Positions 45,642 through 56,099 of a stretch of 64,000 bases of DNA are shown one piece after another. The notes below the pieces were generated by a model, which had not been told where the DNA came from, did not search any database, and worked only from the letters and a program-made list of their open reading frames with translations. This DNA is from Uranotaenia lowii. Taxonomy: Eukaryota > Arthropoda > Insecta > Diptera > Culicidae. A program made the position numbers and the translations under genes. Each line of letters starts with the position of its first letter. The stretch's first letter is position 1. The stretch lies in assembly GCF_029784155.1 (NCBI RefSeq), contig NC_073691.1, forward strand, positions 56,840,217 through 56,904,216. The letters run 5' to 3'.

Positions 45642-46558
45642 TAAAGCATGGATCATCATAAATCTGGACGCACTGTTTATTATACCATAGCGCTCCTAGT
45701 TGTCGGATCTGGAATTTTTTGACAGTACTTTGTTCGGAAATGTTTCTTCTATCAGTGCTGAAAATTTCATAACGATTCGTTTTGTTCCAATAAAGTTACA
45801 TGTAATGTAAGCCGCGAGGCGAAAATTAATTTGCACCCATGTCAAAAATCCGACGTGGTCTGGTTCAAAAACCGTGAAATCTGATTTTTGGCGGCTTCCT
45901 GGCCAAAAATTTTACAAAACTACTGGTCGGGGTGATGTCACCGCCAAGTTCAAATTCGTTTTGTCGATAAGTTGGCAAGAAAGTGTTCGATCTGGCAAGG
46001 TATTTGCAGCTGCGGACGAAAAACACTGGTTTTTGTGAAAAACAAGACCATAGACTCCGAAATGTACAAGGAGGAGTGCCTTAAAAAACGTTTTTTTCGT
46101 ACATTAGATCTCACAAAGGACCAGTAAAGTTTTAGACAAATTTGTCATGCTGCCACTACAGCTAGGAGGTACTACAGTGGTATTGGGCCAACGGGTGGAT
46201 TTTGTCGAAAAGAACATCAACCCACCCAACTGCCCTCAATTCCGCCCTATCGAAAAATTTTGGGCAATTGTCAAGCAGAAGATGAAAAAGAAAGGTAAGA
46301 CGACTCGAGAAGCAACAGAGATAAAGAGATTGTGGAACAAAATGGCCGCTGAGGTTAATACGGTGTCCAAACTATGGATGAGTGGTTCTAGACGAAAAAT
46401 TCGAAATTTCATCAAAACAACATCGAAATATTTTTTTTCTTATTTTTCCTTTGAAGTGCAACCCCTACATTTTTTAAACAAATCATTTTTATTTCGTTTA
46501 CACAACTCCGAGTTAGACCCTTTTCAATACGTCCAGATTTTGCGTGATTCATGCTTTA
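45642..46558 (+). mobile_element. Internally deleted DD37E-type Tc1/mariner element, second subfamily
   Basis: 913 bp (45644-46556) with TA at both outer edges (45642-45643, 46557-46558). Ends: AAGCATGGATCATCATAAAT at left and, reverse-complemented, AAGCATGAATCACGCAAAAT at right, both continuing with CTGGACG, so the terminal repeats are about 32 bp. They differ from those of the 30869 element, so this is another lineage. Confidence 0.8.
45860..46470 (+). pseudogene. DD37E transposase remnant, catalytic core partly deleted
   Basis: Broken frames give WQGICSCGRKT near 45990, KNKTIDSEMYKEECLKK near 46050, then after a deletion VDFVEKNINPPNCPQF and RPIEKFWAIVKQKMKK near 46230. The final catalytic Glu (RPIEKFW) is present. 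The second Asp with its LASCH context falls in the deletion. The longest open piece, 46147-46566, runs past the transposase into the terminal repeat. Confidence 0.78.
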
Positions 46559-47758
46559 AAATGTGAAATCTGGATCCAAAAAATTTGAAATATGCATCTC
46601 AAATTTGAGTTGAAAGTCCTTCCTACGATAACAGACATTTATTATCAAATTTTGAATTTGAGAACTTCAAATTTGGTACCGCTAAGTGAGGTTTTAAAAG
46701 AGAAATAAACTGGAATATTATTTTGTTTCAATTTTTTTTTCTTTCATCCGATATCCACGAGAAGTAATAAAAAAAAAGGCATGGCATAAAAATGGACACC
46801 GTAAATTGGGGTGAATGGGGACACAAATAGGAAAAATTGTGTTCCAAATTAAATTTTATAAACGGCTTGAGTTATCTTCAATTCCAAAAGGCTTATGATG
46901 TTTTATATCCGTACCAATAGATTTCAGTTAAAAAAATCCGATAAAGAAAAGAAAAATTGATGAGGTAGACAAATTTTTTTTCTAGAAATTTTTGGTTTTT
47001 AGTGTGTACCTTCTTAAAAACAATCGATTAGAAAACAGTTTGCAATTTAAGTGTTTAACTGTGTTCCGTCTAAGTATCCTATTGCAGTGATTAAAGGAAC
47101 TGTAATATAAAAAATAAAATATGTAAGAAATATTAAGCAAAAAAAATTCTGATTTCATTAGTAAAGATAATGATTTCCAAAACCTAAAAATGGGAGAGAA
47201 TTGATGACAGAAGAGTAAGAGTTTATATTTAAAAGTGGCAACTTGGCAACGCTGAGTGAGAGTTTCACACAAGGGATTGAAATCAAGAGAGAATTCTTTG
47301 CATTTGGAGTGGTAATGATCAAAATTCCACAACGCCGTGACGGGTTTTGCGTCCAGAACTCATTCTAGTGTCCTGCGACGTCTTTACTCGGCTAAAATGT
47401 CCAAAAAACTGAAGATCCAACGTGTTTTACTGAATCCTCGATTCCCTCTCTCTAGGAATAAAACTATCTCTACAAACTCTACAGAGAGAGAAAGGAATCT
47501 CTGATTCTCATTTATTTGACAGGAGTAAAACAAATTCTCTCTTTTTTTAAAAATACGTGCACGGTAAACAAAAGATTTATATTTGTATGATAACTTACCG
47601 CTTTTATTAAATAACTATTTCTGAGATTTATGTTGCAATCGGTTAGTATTGTTCTTACAATTTTGCTATAGATACTATACACTACACACAACTGCTTCAC
47701 AAATTGCAACAATTAGCACATTTTCACTCTCTCTGAGCACTGGTTTCTCTCATTTGAA
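46559..47758. other. Unassigned AT-rich stretch
   Basis: No gene recognised. A small hairpin lies near 47450-47495 (CTCTCTCTAGG and AGAGAGAGAAAGG). Confidence 0.35.
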
Positions 47759-48249
47759 CTCAAACCCAGAGATGCCAATGTGCCTGATTTTTCAGGCGTT
47801 GCCTGATTTTTCGAGGCTCTGTCTGACAACCTGATAAGCCATTGAATTTCCTTGATTTTTGAAAATATGCCTGATTTTGCCTGATTTTTTGCGAATGTCG
47901 TGAAAAATGGGTAGTAAGGAACTGGAGTAGGTACCATAGCTGAAGTAAAAAAGTGAAAATGTGGCTGAACCAAAGCATTCGAAAGATTCCCGTTATTTTT
48001 TATTTAAAAAGAGAAATAAAGGGAATCTTTCGATTGGTTTGATGCAGTAGAATTATTCAACTAAGTAGGCTCACAATATATTACACATATTACACAATAT
48101 TACAGTGAAAATGTGGAGCGACGACCAAAAAAAAAGGTCATCACTTAGAGCAAAATTTCCGTTAATTTTACATAGCCTGATTTTGCCTGATTTTTATTTC
48201 GCCAGTTCCCTGATTTTTGAAAATATATGTTGGCAACCCTGCTCAAACC
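47759..48249. mobile_element. 475-bp hAT-like non-autonomous element with central hairpin
   Basis: CTCAAACC at 47759-47766 and 48242-48249 is an exact 8-bp duplication. The element (47767-48241) starts CAGAGATGCCAA and ends, reverse-complemented, CAGGGTTGCCAA, classic CAGRG-type hAT ends. GCCTGATTTT words recur near both ends. A central hairpin (47979-48034) pairs CGAAAGATTCCC with GGGAATCTTTCG. No transposase is encoded. Confidence 0.8.
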
Positions 48250-48739
48250 TTTTAATTTTCTCTCACAAATTGCCACAAATTACCACAAATTCAATCATTG
48301 GCTGCACAATTTGTGTGATCATTGACGAATTTTACTCCTTCATTTCAGTTCCCCGGTTTCACATGCTTGGAAAGGAGAGAATGGAAATCAGCTCGAACCG
48401 GAATGAAATGGAGGAAAGCTGTCTGCCTGTAGTGATTATGCTTAAATATTGCTGTGATCCGGTTACATTAAAACAATCGGCTCGCAATCAAAACTCCATA
48501 GCATTGAATATGCTTCTGAATTCGTTAAGACTTAAGGAAAAATATTATCAAGTTTGAGAAAATTTTGTTTGAAAACTGGTGCTCAAGAAGAAACAAAATG
48601 GATGTCTGCGTTTGAACGCAGGTGAGTGTTCAAAAAGTGATGGAAAAATGAAGTTCAGAATAGTAAGTGATGTTTCAAGATTTTTTTAACCTTTTCTCTG
48701 AAATGAATCAATATTGGTTGACATGATACGATATTTACA

Positions 48740-49175
48740 TTTTCCGAACTTAAGGTTATACCCATGTGAGGACATTTTCTCAATTGACTCCTTGTGAGGA
48801 CTTTACTCGAATTTATCCCTGTGAGGAACCCCTAGTGACATTCCCTGAGAGGAACTCCCTTGGAAAGACATCTCTGTGAGGTACCCTCCATGAGAGAAAC
48901 TCCATTAAAGAACATTCCTCACGAGGAACACCTCTAGGAGGAATCCCCTTCTGACATTCCCTGAGCAGAACTTCCAAGAAGTACAATCTCTTGTCAGAAA
49001 TCCTCCCGTGACATTCCTTGAGAGAAACTCCCCTAGAACGACATTCTCTGAAAGGAACTCTCTTGGACACAGGACATCCCTGTGAGAAACCCTGGTATTC
49101 CCTGAAGACTCCACTTAAAGGGCATTCCCCTGTGAGGAATTCCCCTGTAACATTTTCTGGGGGGAACGGTCATGA
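48740..49175. repeat. Degenerate minisatellite of about 30-35 bp unit
   Basis: 'tgtgaggaa', 'ctcccttggaaa', 'gacattccctga' recur 10-12 times with substitutions and length changes. It is open in places on the minus strand (about 85 codons), but the translation is repeat-derived. Confidence 0.7.
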
Positions 49176-50040
49176 AATTAAACTCAAGATTCAGTTTGAG
49201 GATAGCAAAAAACCAAGTCCCACTTTGTTAACTAAATTAAGCGCAGTTTTTGGTTTCTTAACGATCATCTCTCCGGAAATGAATAGAAAGTTGAAATACT
49301 TAAAAATCTCGAAAAGAAGGTCTGTTTATTAAAATGTTTCAATATGTTTTTAAAGCCCCTTTTTCAACACATTTCTTCTGTATCAACACACTGCATTGAA
49401 TATTCTGGGGCAGCGCTTCTACTAGAAACAAGAAAATCACATCGAATGTTCAAATGTGGAAGTTTCTTAAGACTTCAAATGTGCCGAATCTATTTTCGTA
49501 TAATTTCTTGTATTATTTTGACCGGAAGCTGCACATACTTGTTAGACAACACGATTCAGGGACAGAAGAATTCAATATAGGGAAATTCTCCGGTTAACTA
49601 ACTGAAAAAAAAGACTGAACTATAACTACTAAATTTTTTTCGAGGAATACAAATGACGTCGGATAGAAACTTTTAAGTTTGAATCCTTTTTTTTTAAAAA
49701 GTTCTGTTTTCAGCTGATTAACAATCAAAATGATTGATTTTTCATTATTTGATGCTAAAAACAAACAAGCTAAGCTAAGAATAGCTAAGCAATATTCAGA
49801 GCTTCGTTCAGCGTTCGTCTTCACTCCCCAAGGAGAACCTATGAATTCTCAAGACCCCCTTCTCTAATTCATTCTTAGTTCTTTATCAACGAAGAGCAAC
49901 TTTAGCAGAAATACTGCAATGTTCGAAAGGCTGTCTAGGTCCGAAGCTTTCTTCAGTTGAAGTGACTTTGGCGGTGTCGCTTTGCGGTTCAACTGATATC
50001 AGCTTCCTTTTTCTTGTGTTCCAGCTGTAGAAATCTAGTT
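49176..50040. other. Unassigned stretch
   Basis: AT-rich, with no coding frame above about 78 codons and no identifiable element end. Confidence 0.35.
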
Positions 50041-50274
50041 TTATTTATTTATTATCATACAACAGATCCTATATTGATCCAAATGATATTTTAAAATTAA
50101 GAAACTAACTACAAATACAAATTTACTCTGAACTTAGAACACTAAGAATTTTTTTAGGAATACAGCCTTCGAAACGTCAAAATCAAAATGCTCTGTGAAG
50201 CGGTTGAAAGTCTAAATGACGCCAATAATTGCAGAGTTGGCGCCGTAATTGTTCAGTCTAAGAGGAACGAAGAG

Positions 50275-53152
50275 CTAAAGTTCCCGATTCCTCAAACCTC
50301 GAGGTCGGACGCTAAGTGGAAGAACTTCCAAAAGTGCGGGAGAGTCTATTCTTGATGAAAGCAGATCAGCGACGAAAGACGCACGAGTGGCGGTTCTGCG
50401 TCTGCAGTTTATGTGTCGAAAGGCATACCTTAAAAAACGTCGTTGGATGGCTTCGATGAGATCAGAACCGTTTTGATAATATGGGCACCAAACCGCAGAA
50501 GCATATTCAAGGATCGATCGAACCAAACTACAGTAAAGACTCTTCAGGCAGTAGATGTCCTTAAAGTCCTTCGTCATGCGGAAAGAAGACCCAGGCTTCT
50601 GGAGGCCTTGTCAACAATATAGTTGGTAGGAGTCTTAAAATCCAGTCGAACGTCAGTAATCACACCAAGATCTTCCACGTGTTGAGTTCGAGAGATTGCA
50701 TCGTTTCCAAGGAAATAAACGGCTGGGGACGGGCTTCGTTTGCGGGAAAATGATATTACTGCGCATTTACTAGGGGAGGAGCGGGCTATATGCGCCTATT
50801 AAGCAGAACACTGATTTAATCAAATATCACATCGAATATGTGTACAAAAACTATATACACGTATGCAGGTATCTGTTTTCTATACATTGGAGTAATTTTT
50901 ATGTTAAAATTTTCTTCTGTTTCCAAGAAAATGATTTTATTATAAGTGTTGTTTAAAATACCGAACCTCAAACCGTGCGGGCTAAATGCGCCTATTTATG
51001 TTTTGAACAAAATTTCTGTTTTTTGGGCAATATTTCCGTATAATTTCATTGAAACTGCTAGAAAGTAATAATTTCCGTACGACAAAGCTGAAGTTTCATA
51101 AAAATCTATGCATATTATAATTTGATGGAATAAAACAAAACTTAGGGTTCCCATACTATGGAGGCAGTTCATCCATGAGAAAAACTTTATCAAATCTGTT
51201 TTTAGATCGTCAATTCTCTCTTAAGATGTTATTCAGAGCTTAGATTTGAAGTTTCAATGATAAAAATCATTTATTTATTCTATTTAACCTGTTATTTTAG
51301 GATGGAGGCATTTTACAAACATGATGGGGGCATACAAAAACACTCTATTATTCTACTATATAATCATTATTAAACCTCCACAAAAGCTGAAATATGTTTG
51401 ATTTCTTAAGTTCATTTGAGTGAGATACAAAAACCATCCTAGTATTTGTTTTAAGCTTCTTTACGTATAATTTCTAAAAGTTGAAATATTACATCAAAAT
51501 GTTTCAAAACCTTGTACGATTTTTTAAATTTTTTTGAGTTTGTAAATTCATAAAATTCTTTCTTGCCTTATGTTCTAAGCGTATCACCCTCAAAATGCAT
51601 TGGTCAGATAAGCTGTCTAGTCAGCCATTTCATCAAACCGCCGTAGGGTCATTTAACCCGATAGGCCCATTTAGGAAACCTTTCCCCTACGGTGTAAAGG
51701 TAGGCGATTGGCATCACACCAGGAGGCAAAAAGGTTAAACTAGTTCTGCAGGAAGTTCACATCTTCGAGGCCATTGATAGAGTAGAACAGCTCCAAGTCG
51801 TTGGCATACGCTAATTTTGGTCCATCGAGAAGTTGCAGCACGTCATCGAAGTAGATCAGGAATACTAATGGCCCTAGATGACTTCCCTGAGGCATGCCTG
51901 ATGAAGCTGAGAACTGCCTGGGAAAACAGTTACCTGTACGAACTGTCAATTTACGTTCAGTTAAGTAACTGCGGAACCAGCCAAGAAGAGATCCACAAAA
52001 TCCTAGACGTGCGAGCTTTCCGATTGCAATATCATGATTCACCGGCAGACAGATTGGTGTAGATGGCATCAGTTTGGGATTTCTTTACAAAACTTTCATG
52101 CACAAACGAGGTAAGTTAGTTGTAGTTGAGCGTTGAGGCATAAGTCCATGCTGGTCGATGGAGAAGTTATGGTTGCAGAACTTAAAAATGGGATCTAAAA
52201 CAACCCATTCGTAAAGCTTTGTCATAGAACACAAAGGTGAAATTCCACGGTTATTATTGACATCTTTCCTATCTCCCTTTTTATGAACCGGGAACATGTA
52301 AGCTTCTTTCCACAGTGAGTGGAAGGTGGCCTGGTCAAGCTAAGCTGGGAAGATAAGCCTGACCGGAGTTAGCAAAACAGGCATAAAACGCTTCAGGAAG
52401 GTAACTGGTTTCCCATCCGGACCTGTAGAGAAGGAGTTTTTAAGCTTAGTGGAAAAAATTTAGAGATGGTGGTATCCTCAACTGTAATACCGTTTAAAGA
52501 AAAGCCCAGTGGTGATACACTCCTGATAGCACAATCCACTTGATCGTCGGTTATTGAAGATGGATCAAAGATGCTCGAGAAGTTATTGGCAAAGAGATAG
52601 CAGATTCCGAAGTCAGAGTTCGCCATGATGGAACCCAGGAACATGCAGGACGGTTTTCCAGGTTTATTTCGCTGAATTCTTCCAGAATGATTTTGGGCTA
52701 GGATTGAGGTTTTGCTGAATTCGTCTAAGATGGTTTTTATAGCAACGTTGACTGGCTTTTTTATAAGCGGAGTTGAGTTTGCGATATTCTTGTTCGATAC
52801 GGGACCACATCAGCTCAAGATTATGCCAAGATTCATAATCGATTAGCAAAGCTCTGAATTTGGACCCAACCACCTGTAGTCTTTTTGCTGTTGCGGCTCG
52901 TAACTTACGGGGGCTTCGATCACAGCGAAACATTAAATAATCGGGCCCAAAGATCAGGTTGGATAGAGAGCGATCGTTCAACCATGTTTCGGTGAAGGTG
53001 ATGATATCGTAGCAGGAACATGAAGCGAGCAGATAATCAGTCACGCAGGAATTCATATCACCGACATTCTGATAGTAGATGTTGATGAAATCAAGCGGTT
53101 CTGTCACTGAAATGGAGAATACCATCACGCGGAGGAAGGCAGTCAGGAGCAT
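50275..53152 (-). pseudogene. Jockey-type ORF2 remnant
   Basis: Endonuclease start: INIYYQNVGDMNS, then DIITFTETWLNDRSL and FRCDRS. A deletion follows, removing most of the endonuclease. Connection region: WSRIEQEYRKLN and PKSFWKN. Reverse transcriptase: FPVHKKGDRKDVNNNRGISP, FSIDQHGLMPQRSTT, SGMPQGSHLGPLVFL and LAYANDLELF, the last with Asn for the second palm aspartate. C-terminus: LKSLYCSLVRSILEYASAVW. Several stops and frameshifts plus a 915-bp insertion between palm and thumb regions make it non-functional. Confidence 0.82.
50771..51689. mobile_element. 915-bp TA-flanked inverted-repeat element inside the Jockey remnant
   Basis: TA at 50771-50772 and 51688-51689 bounds 50773-51687. The left end reads GGGGAGGAGCGGGCTATATG. 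The right end, reverse-complemented, reads GGGGAAAGGTTTCCTAAATG, both continuing with a GCCTAT-type motif. Removing the insert with one TA rejoins the Jockey reading frame. 'GGGCTAAATGCGCCTATTTA' also occurs internally near 50989. No transposase frame. Confidence 0.7.
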
Positions 53153-53891
53153 CGTACTTGCCTGGCAAAACAGGCTGGAGAACCCCTATGCCACAGACAA
53201 GCTCAGAGCCGAGATGACTGGTGACGCTGGCAGGAATCAGCACAGGGGTCTCCATAAGGCCCGATACGTTGCGTCCCGGTGATGAGAACTCAGTACCAGT
53301 CGTGATGATCGTGGGGTGCGATGAAGAACAAGTTGGATTACTAGTAAGCGCAGCTTGGTGATAACCAACGAATGATGTACTGTAGGGCGGAAATTTATCA
53401 CGCAGAAATAATATTCCAGATGATGTAGAATACTTGCCTGAGTATGCAGGCTGGAGAACCTGATTGCCACGATTGATCTCAGGGCCGGGACGACTGATGA
53501 TGCTGGCAGAAAATTGCACGACTGAGTCGAGGGGCTCTGAGGTCTCCGTAGTGCCTAGTTCGTTGCATCCCGAAGTCGAAGCTATTGCCGATAAGACAGT
53601 ATCTCCCAGGTGTGGTAGAAAATCGATAAATCTGTCGAAAGGCAGGAATACATCAGGCGCAGGAATCGCTCTCCAGTTCGATGAATACTTGCCTGTAAGG
53701 GCAATCTGGGGAGCCTCATCTCCGTAGTGCTGGCTTTGTTGCGCCCCGGAGAAGAAACCCTTGGAGACGCTGACGGGTTCAGTTCGGACGACGAGAAACA
53801 CGGAAATTTTATGTTTACTAAAAGCATTCGATGTAGAGGCCCTCAAGGGCCCGCTGTAAGAGAACGTCGAGTCTACGGTTATGGCGGTCAA
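53091..53891 (-). CDS. Repeat-built ORF upstream of the Jockey ORF2, about 266 codons
   Basis: An uninterrupted minus-strand frame contains three diverged copies of one unit, recognisable by TGKYSSNWRAIPAPD, SGKYSTSSGILFLRD and PGKYDAPDCLPPRD, at about 255-280 bp spacing in the DNA. It ends where the endonuclease N-terminus begins in another frame. No zinc knuckle or other nucleic-acid-binding motif is visible, so it is not a usual Jockey ORF1. It could be the 3' part of an ORF1, a spacer kept open by repeat structure, or 5' UTR promoter repeats. The start is not a clear ATG context. Confidence 0.45.
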   Translation of the reverse strand: MTAITVDSTFSYSGPLRASTSNAFSKHKISVFLVVRTEPVSVSKGFFSGAQQSQHYGDEAPQIALTGKYSSNWRAIPAPDVFLPFDRFIDFLPHLGDTVLSAIASTSGCNELGTTETSEPLDSVVQFSASIISRPGPEINRGNQVLQPAYSGKYSTSSGILFLRDKFPPYSTSFVGYHQAALTSNPTCSSSHPTIITTGTEFSSPGRNVSGLMETPVLIPASVTSHLGSELVCGIGVLQPVLPGKYDAPDCLPPRDGILHFSDRTA

Positions 53892-53899
53892 TGAAGCGG

Positions 53900-55735
53900 C
53901 GTGACTGGAGTTATCGAACCACCTGGTGACGAAGTTGACATTAAAACTAGGATAATAATGAAGAACTGTAGGTGTTCAAGAGCCTAATCGTTTGAGAATA
54001 CCTATCAACACCTTCAGCATTAATTTGATGGGCGTCAAGAATTTAAAGATCCAACTCCCCTGAACTCAACCCGAAAAAGACAACACCAACTCCCGGAAAC
54101 GAACTGTCAATTGCAGGTTGGGCCCCTTTCGATTTCCTTTTTTTTTTTGATTTCCCGCCCTCCAACCTATTCCGAATTCCGCAACCGGCCACGCCACGGT
54201 TCACCGACTGTTGTTGTGGGCACTCACCCAGTCGGTGATGTTCCGCCGAGGCGATTATTTTCCATTCAGGTGAGAAAATCAACACCACCAGAATTTGAAT
54301 TGGTTTCTGGGCTACCCCGGCCGGCGCGAATGCATTGTTTAATCAATATTGCGTTTTACAGAAATGGGAAAAAAATTTCACCCAACCCTCTCTTCCAATA
54401 ACCAATCAACCAAAAAAAAAAAATAACATAACGGAACAAAAACCAACTTCACCATCTGGGCAGGAAATGGACAAGCCACTGGGCGAAAAGTTGCCACCGG
54501 AGGGAAGGACCCGTTGAACAAAATACAAAAAAGGACCGCCGCGCGCCTCGGTAAATATTTCGATCCAAAAGGTTATTTAAACCTGCAATTGCATGTTTAT
54601 TACGGGTGAACAGAGCCCAGCAGATGACATACGGCGGCCGCCCACGAAATCGTGAATCGGGATTGTGGATTATTTTGCCGCCTTTTAACCGAAAATGGCC
54701 ACACACCCGGAAAGTGATTTCGGTTTCATCGAATCGAATCGAATCGATGATGATGATAGGGTCTGGACTGGCTGCCATTTTAAATAAGCGGTTTTCACGG
54801 ATGGCAGCAAATTCCGAAACGGGAGGGCGGCCCCTGTTAAAACGGATTTGCGAAATTGAAGTGACCGGTTTTTGTGGGTTTTTCCGTTGTCATTCCGGGG
54901 TGATTTCTGGGGGCTTAACGTTGGCATGTGTTTAACCTTATTTTTAACTTCCGCCTTTTGGCTGCCGGCATAATATCCGTGGAAAAATTATATGATAAAC
55001 CAAACGTCTCACCCGACCAAATATGGGATGCGTGTTTGTGTTTCGGTTGCACACGATTCGAACTTTCTCGTGTGTTTGGTTGGGGTTGTCTAACTCGCGC
55101 CCACAGCGCTAAGTGATTGGTCATGGAGCGCTGAAAATTAGGCATGGAATAGTTTTGACATATCCGTGAATTGGTTTTGTAGATAATTTGCAGGGAAAAC
55201 CCCGTCAGCAAGTAAGATAGAAAATAGAAAATTTGTAGCTAGGATCTTTCCTCTATCTCGATAGAAAAAATAGAATACCAAACTGGCAGATTTATATTGT
55301 AAAAGTATAAGAATTGATTTTCTTTCCACTCATTAGGGTATGCAACCCCAATTCGATCCATATCCAGAATAGAACGCTTATTGTTACTGTTACTATTCCA
55401 GTTACTGGTTTTGTTTGTTGGAGAGAGACCACTGCGGCCAGTTGTTAGATCTTTTTTAGCACTGCTCCGTGATATTTATTTTTACTATATGCTTCCAGAT
55501 ACACTGCCACTATCGATAAGTGCCAGGTGAACATTGGTTGAACACTTGATGAGCACACACATATGTTAGAAACTAAGTGCAACCTTACGTTACCTTATTT
55601 CACACAAGAGATCCCAAGTGCAACGTTATGTCCGCTCGAAAGATCCATCCATGTCTATAAACTCAAGCATGCAAACTACCAGAAGAAGCAGCTAGCCTGC
55701 TTTGAATGCTAAAACCGACAAACTCCAGAAGAAGC
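53900..55735. other. Unassigned stretch; 54050-55140 is GC-richer
   Basis: Short frames on both strands (up to about 109 codons) lack domains. The composition suggests unique host sequence, but I can support no exon. A short GAATC repeat lies near 54728. Confidence 0.35.
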
Positions 55736-55739
55736 ACTA

Positions 55740-55820
55740 TTAATGCGATGACCGAGATTCGATCTCATGACCTCTGGCTTAAAAGACATACGCTCTAACG
55801 TCTAAGCCAAGGCCGCTGGC
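55740..55820 (-). repeat. tRNA-like sequence (SINE head or tRNA pseudogene)
   Basis: On the minus strand, TGGCTTAGACG (near 55810-55800) resembles an A box and GATCGAATC (55764-55756) is a perfect B box; a D-arm-like GCT/AGC pairing is present. The anticodon stem pairs poorly, so this is a tRNA-derived repeat rather than a functional gene. It directly adjoins the (CTGTTA)n array. Confidence 0.5.
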
Positions 55821-55823
55821 GTA

Positions 55824-56036
55824 ACTGTTACTGTTACTGTTACTGTTACTGTTACTGTTACTGTTACTGTTACTGTTACTGTTACTGTTACTGTTACTGT
55901 TACTGTTACTGTTACTGTTACTGTTACTGTTACTGTTACTGTTACTGTTACTGTTACTGTTACTGTTACTGTTACTGTTACTGTTACTGTTACTGTTACT
56001 GTTACTGTTACTGTTACGGTTACTGTTACTGTTACT
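55824..56036. repeat. (CTGTTA)n hexanucleotide array, about 35 copies
   Basis: Almost perfect; one variant near 56017. The minus strand reads (SN)n, an artefact of the repeat. Confidence 0.98.
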
Positions 56037-56099
56037 TATAACTGTAATTGTAACTTTCAAATTAACGTAATGGTACAACAGGTTTCATTCTTCGTTTAA

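Larger units (their letters stand above)
50041..53891 (-). mobile_element. Jockey-type non-LTR retrotransposon, decayed, split by a TA-flanked element
   Basis: On the minus strand: an ORF built of repeats (53891-53091), endonuclease N-terminus (53152 on), a deletion in the endonuclease, the reverse transcriptase (about 52640-51740), an inserted element (50771-51689), the C-terminal region (50760-50275) and a 3' UTR ending in an (ATAA)n tail near 50041. The 5' limit is uncertain. Motifs and order match the fragment at 38295-39580. Confidence 0.75.

Noticed and set aside
46147..46566. 139-codon frame as an intact small protein
   Set aside because: It is the tail of a deleted DD37E transposase that runs out of frame into the terminal repeat.
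55779..56078. 99-codon minus-strand frame encoding alternating Ser-Asn
   Set aside because: It is the translation of the (CTGTTA)n microsatellite.
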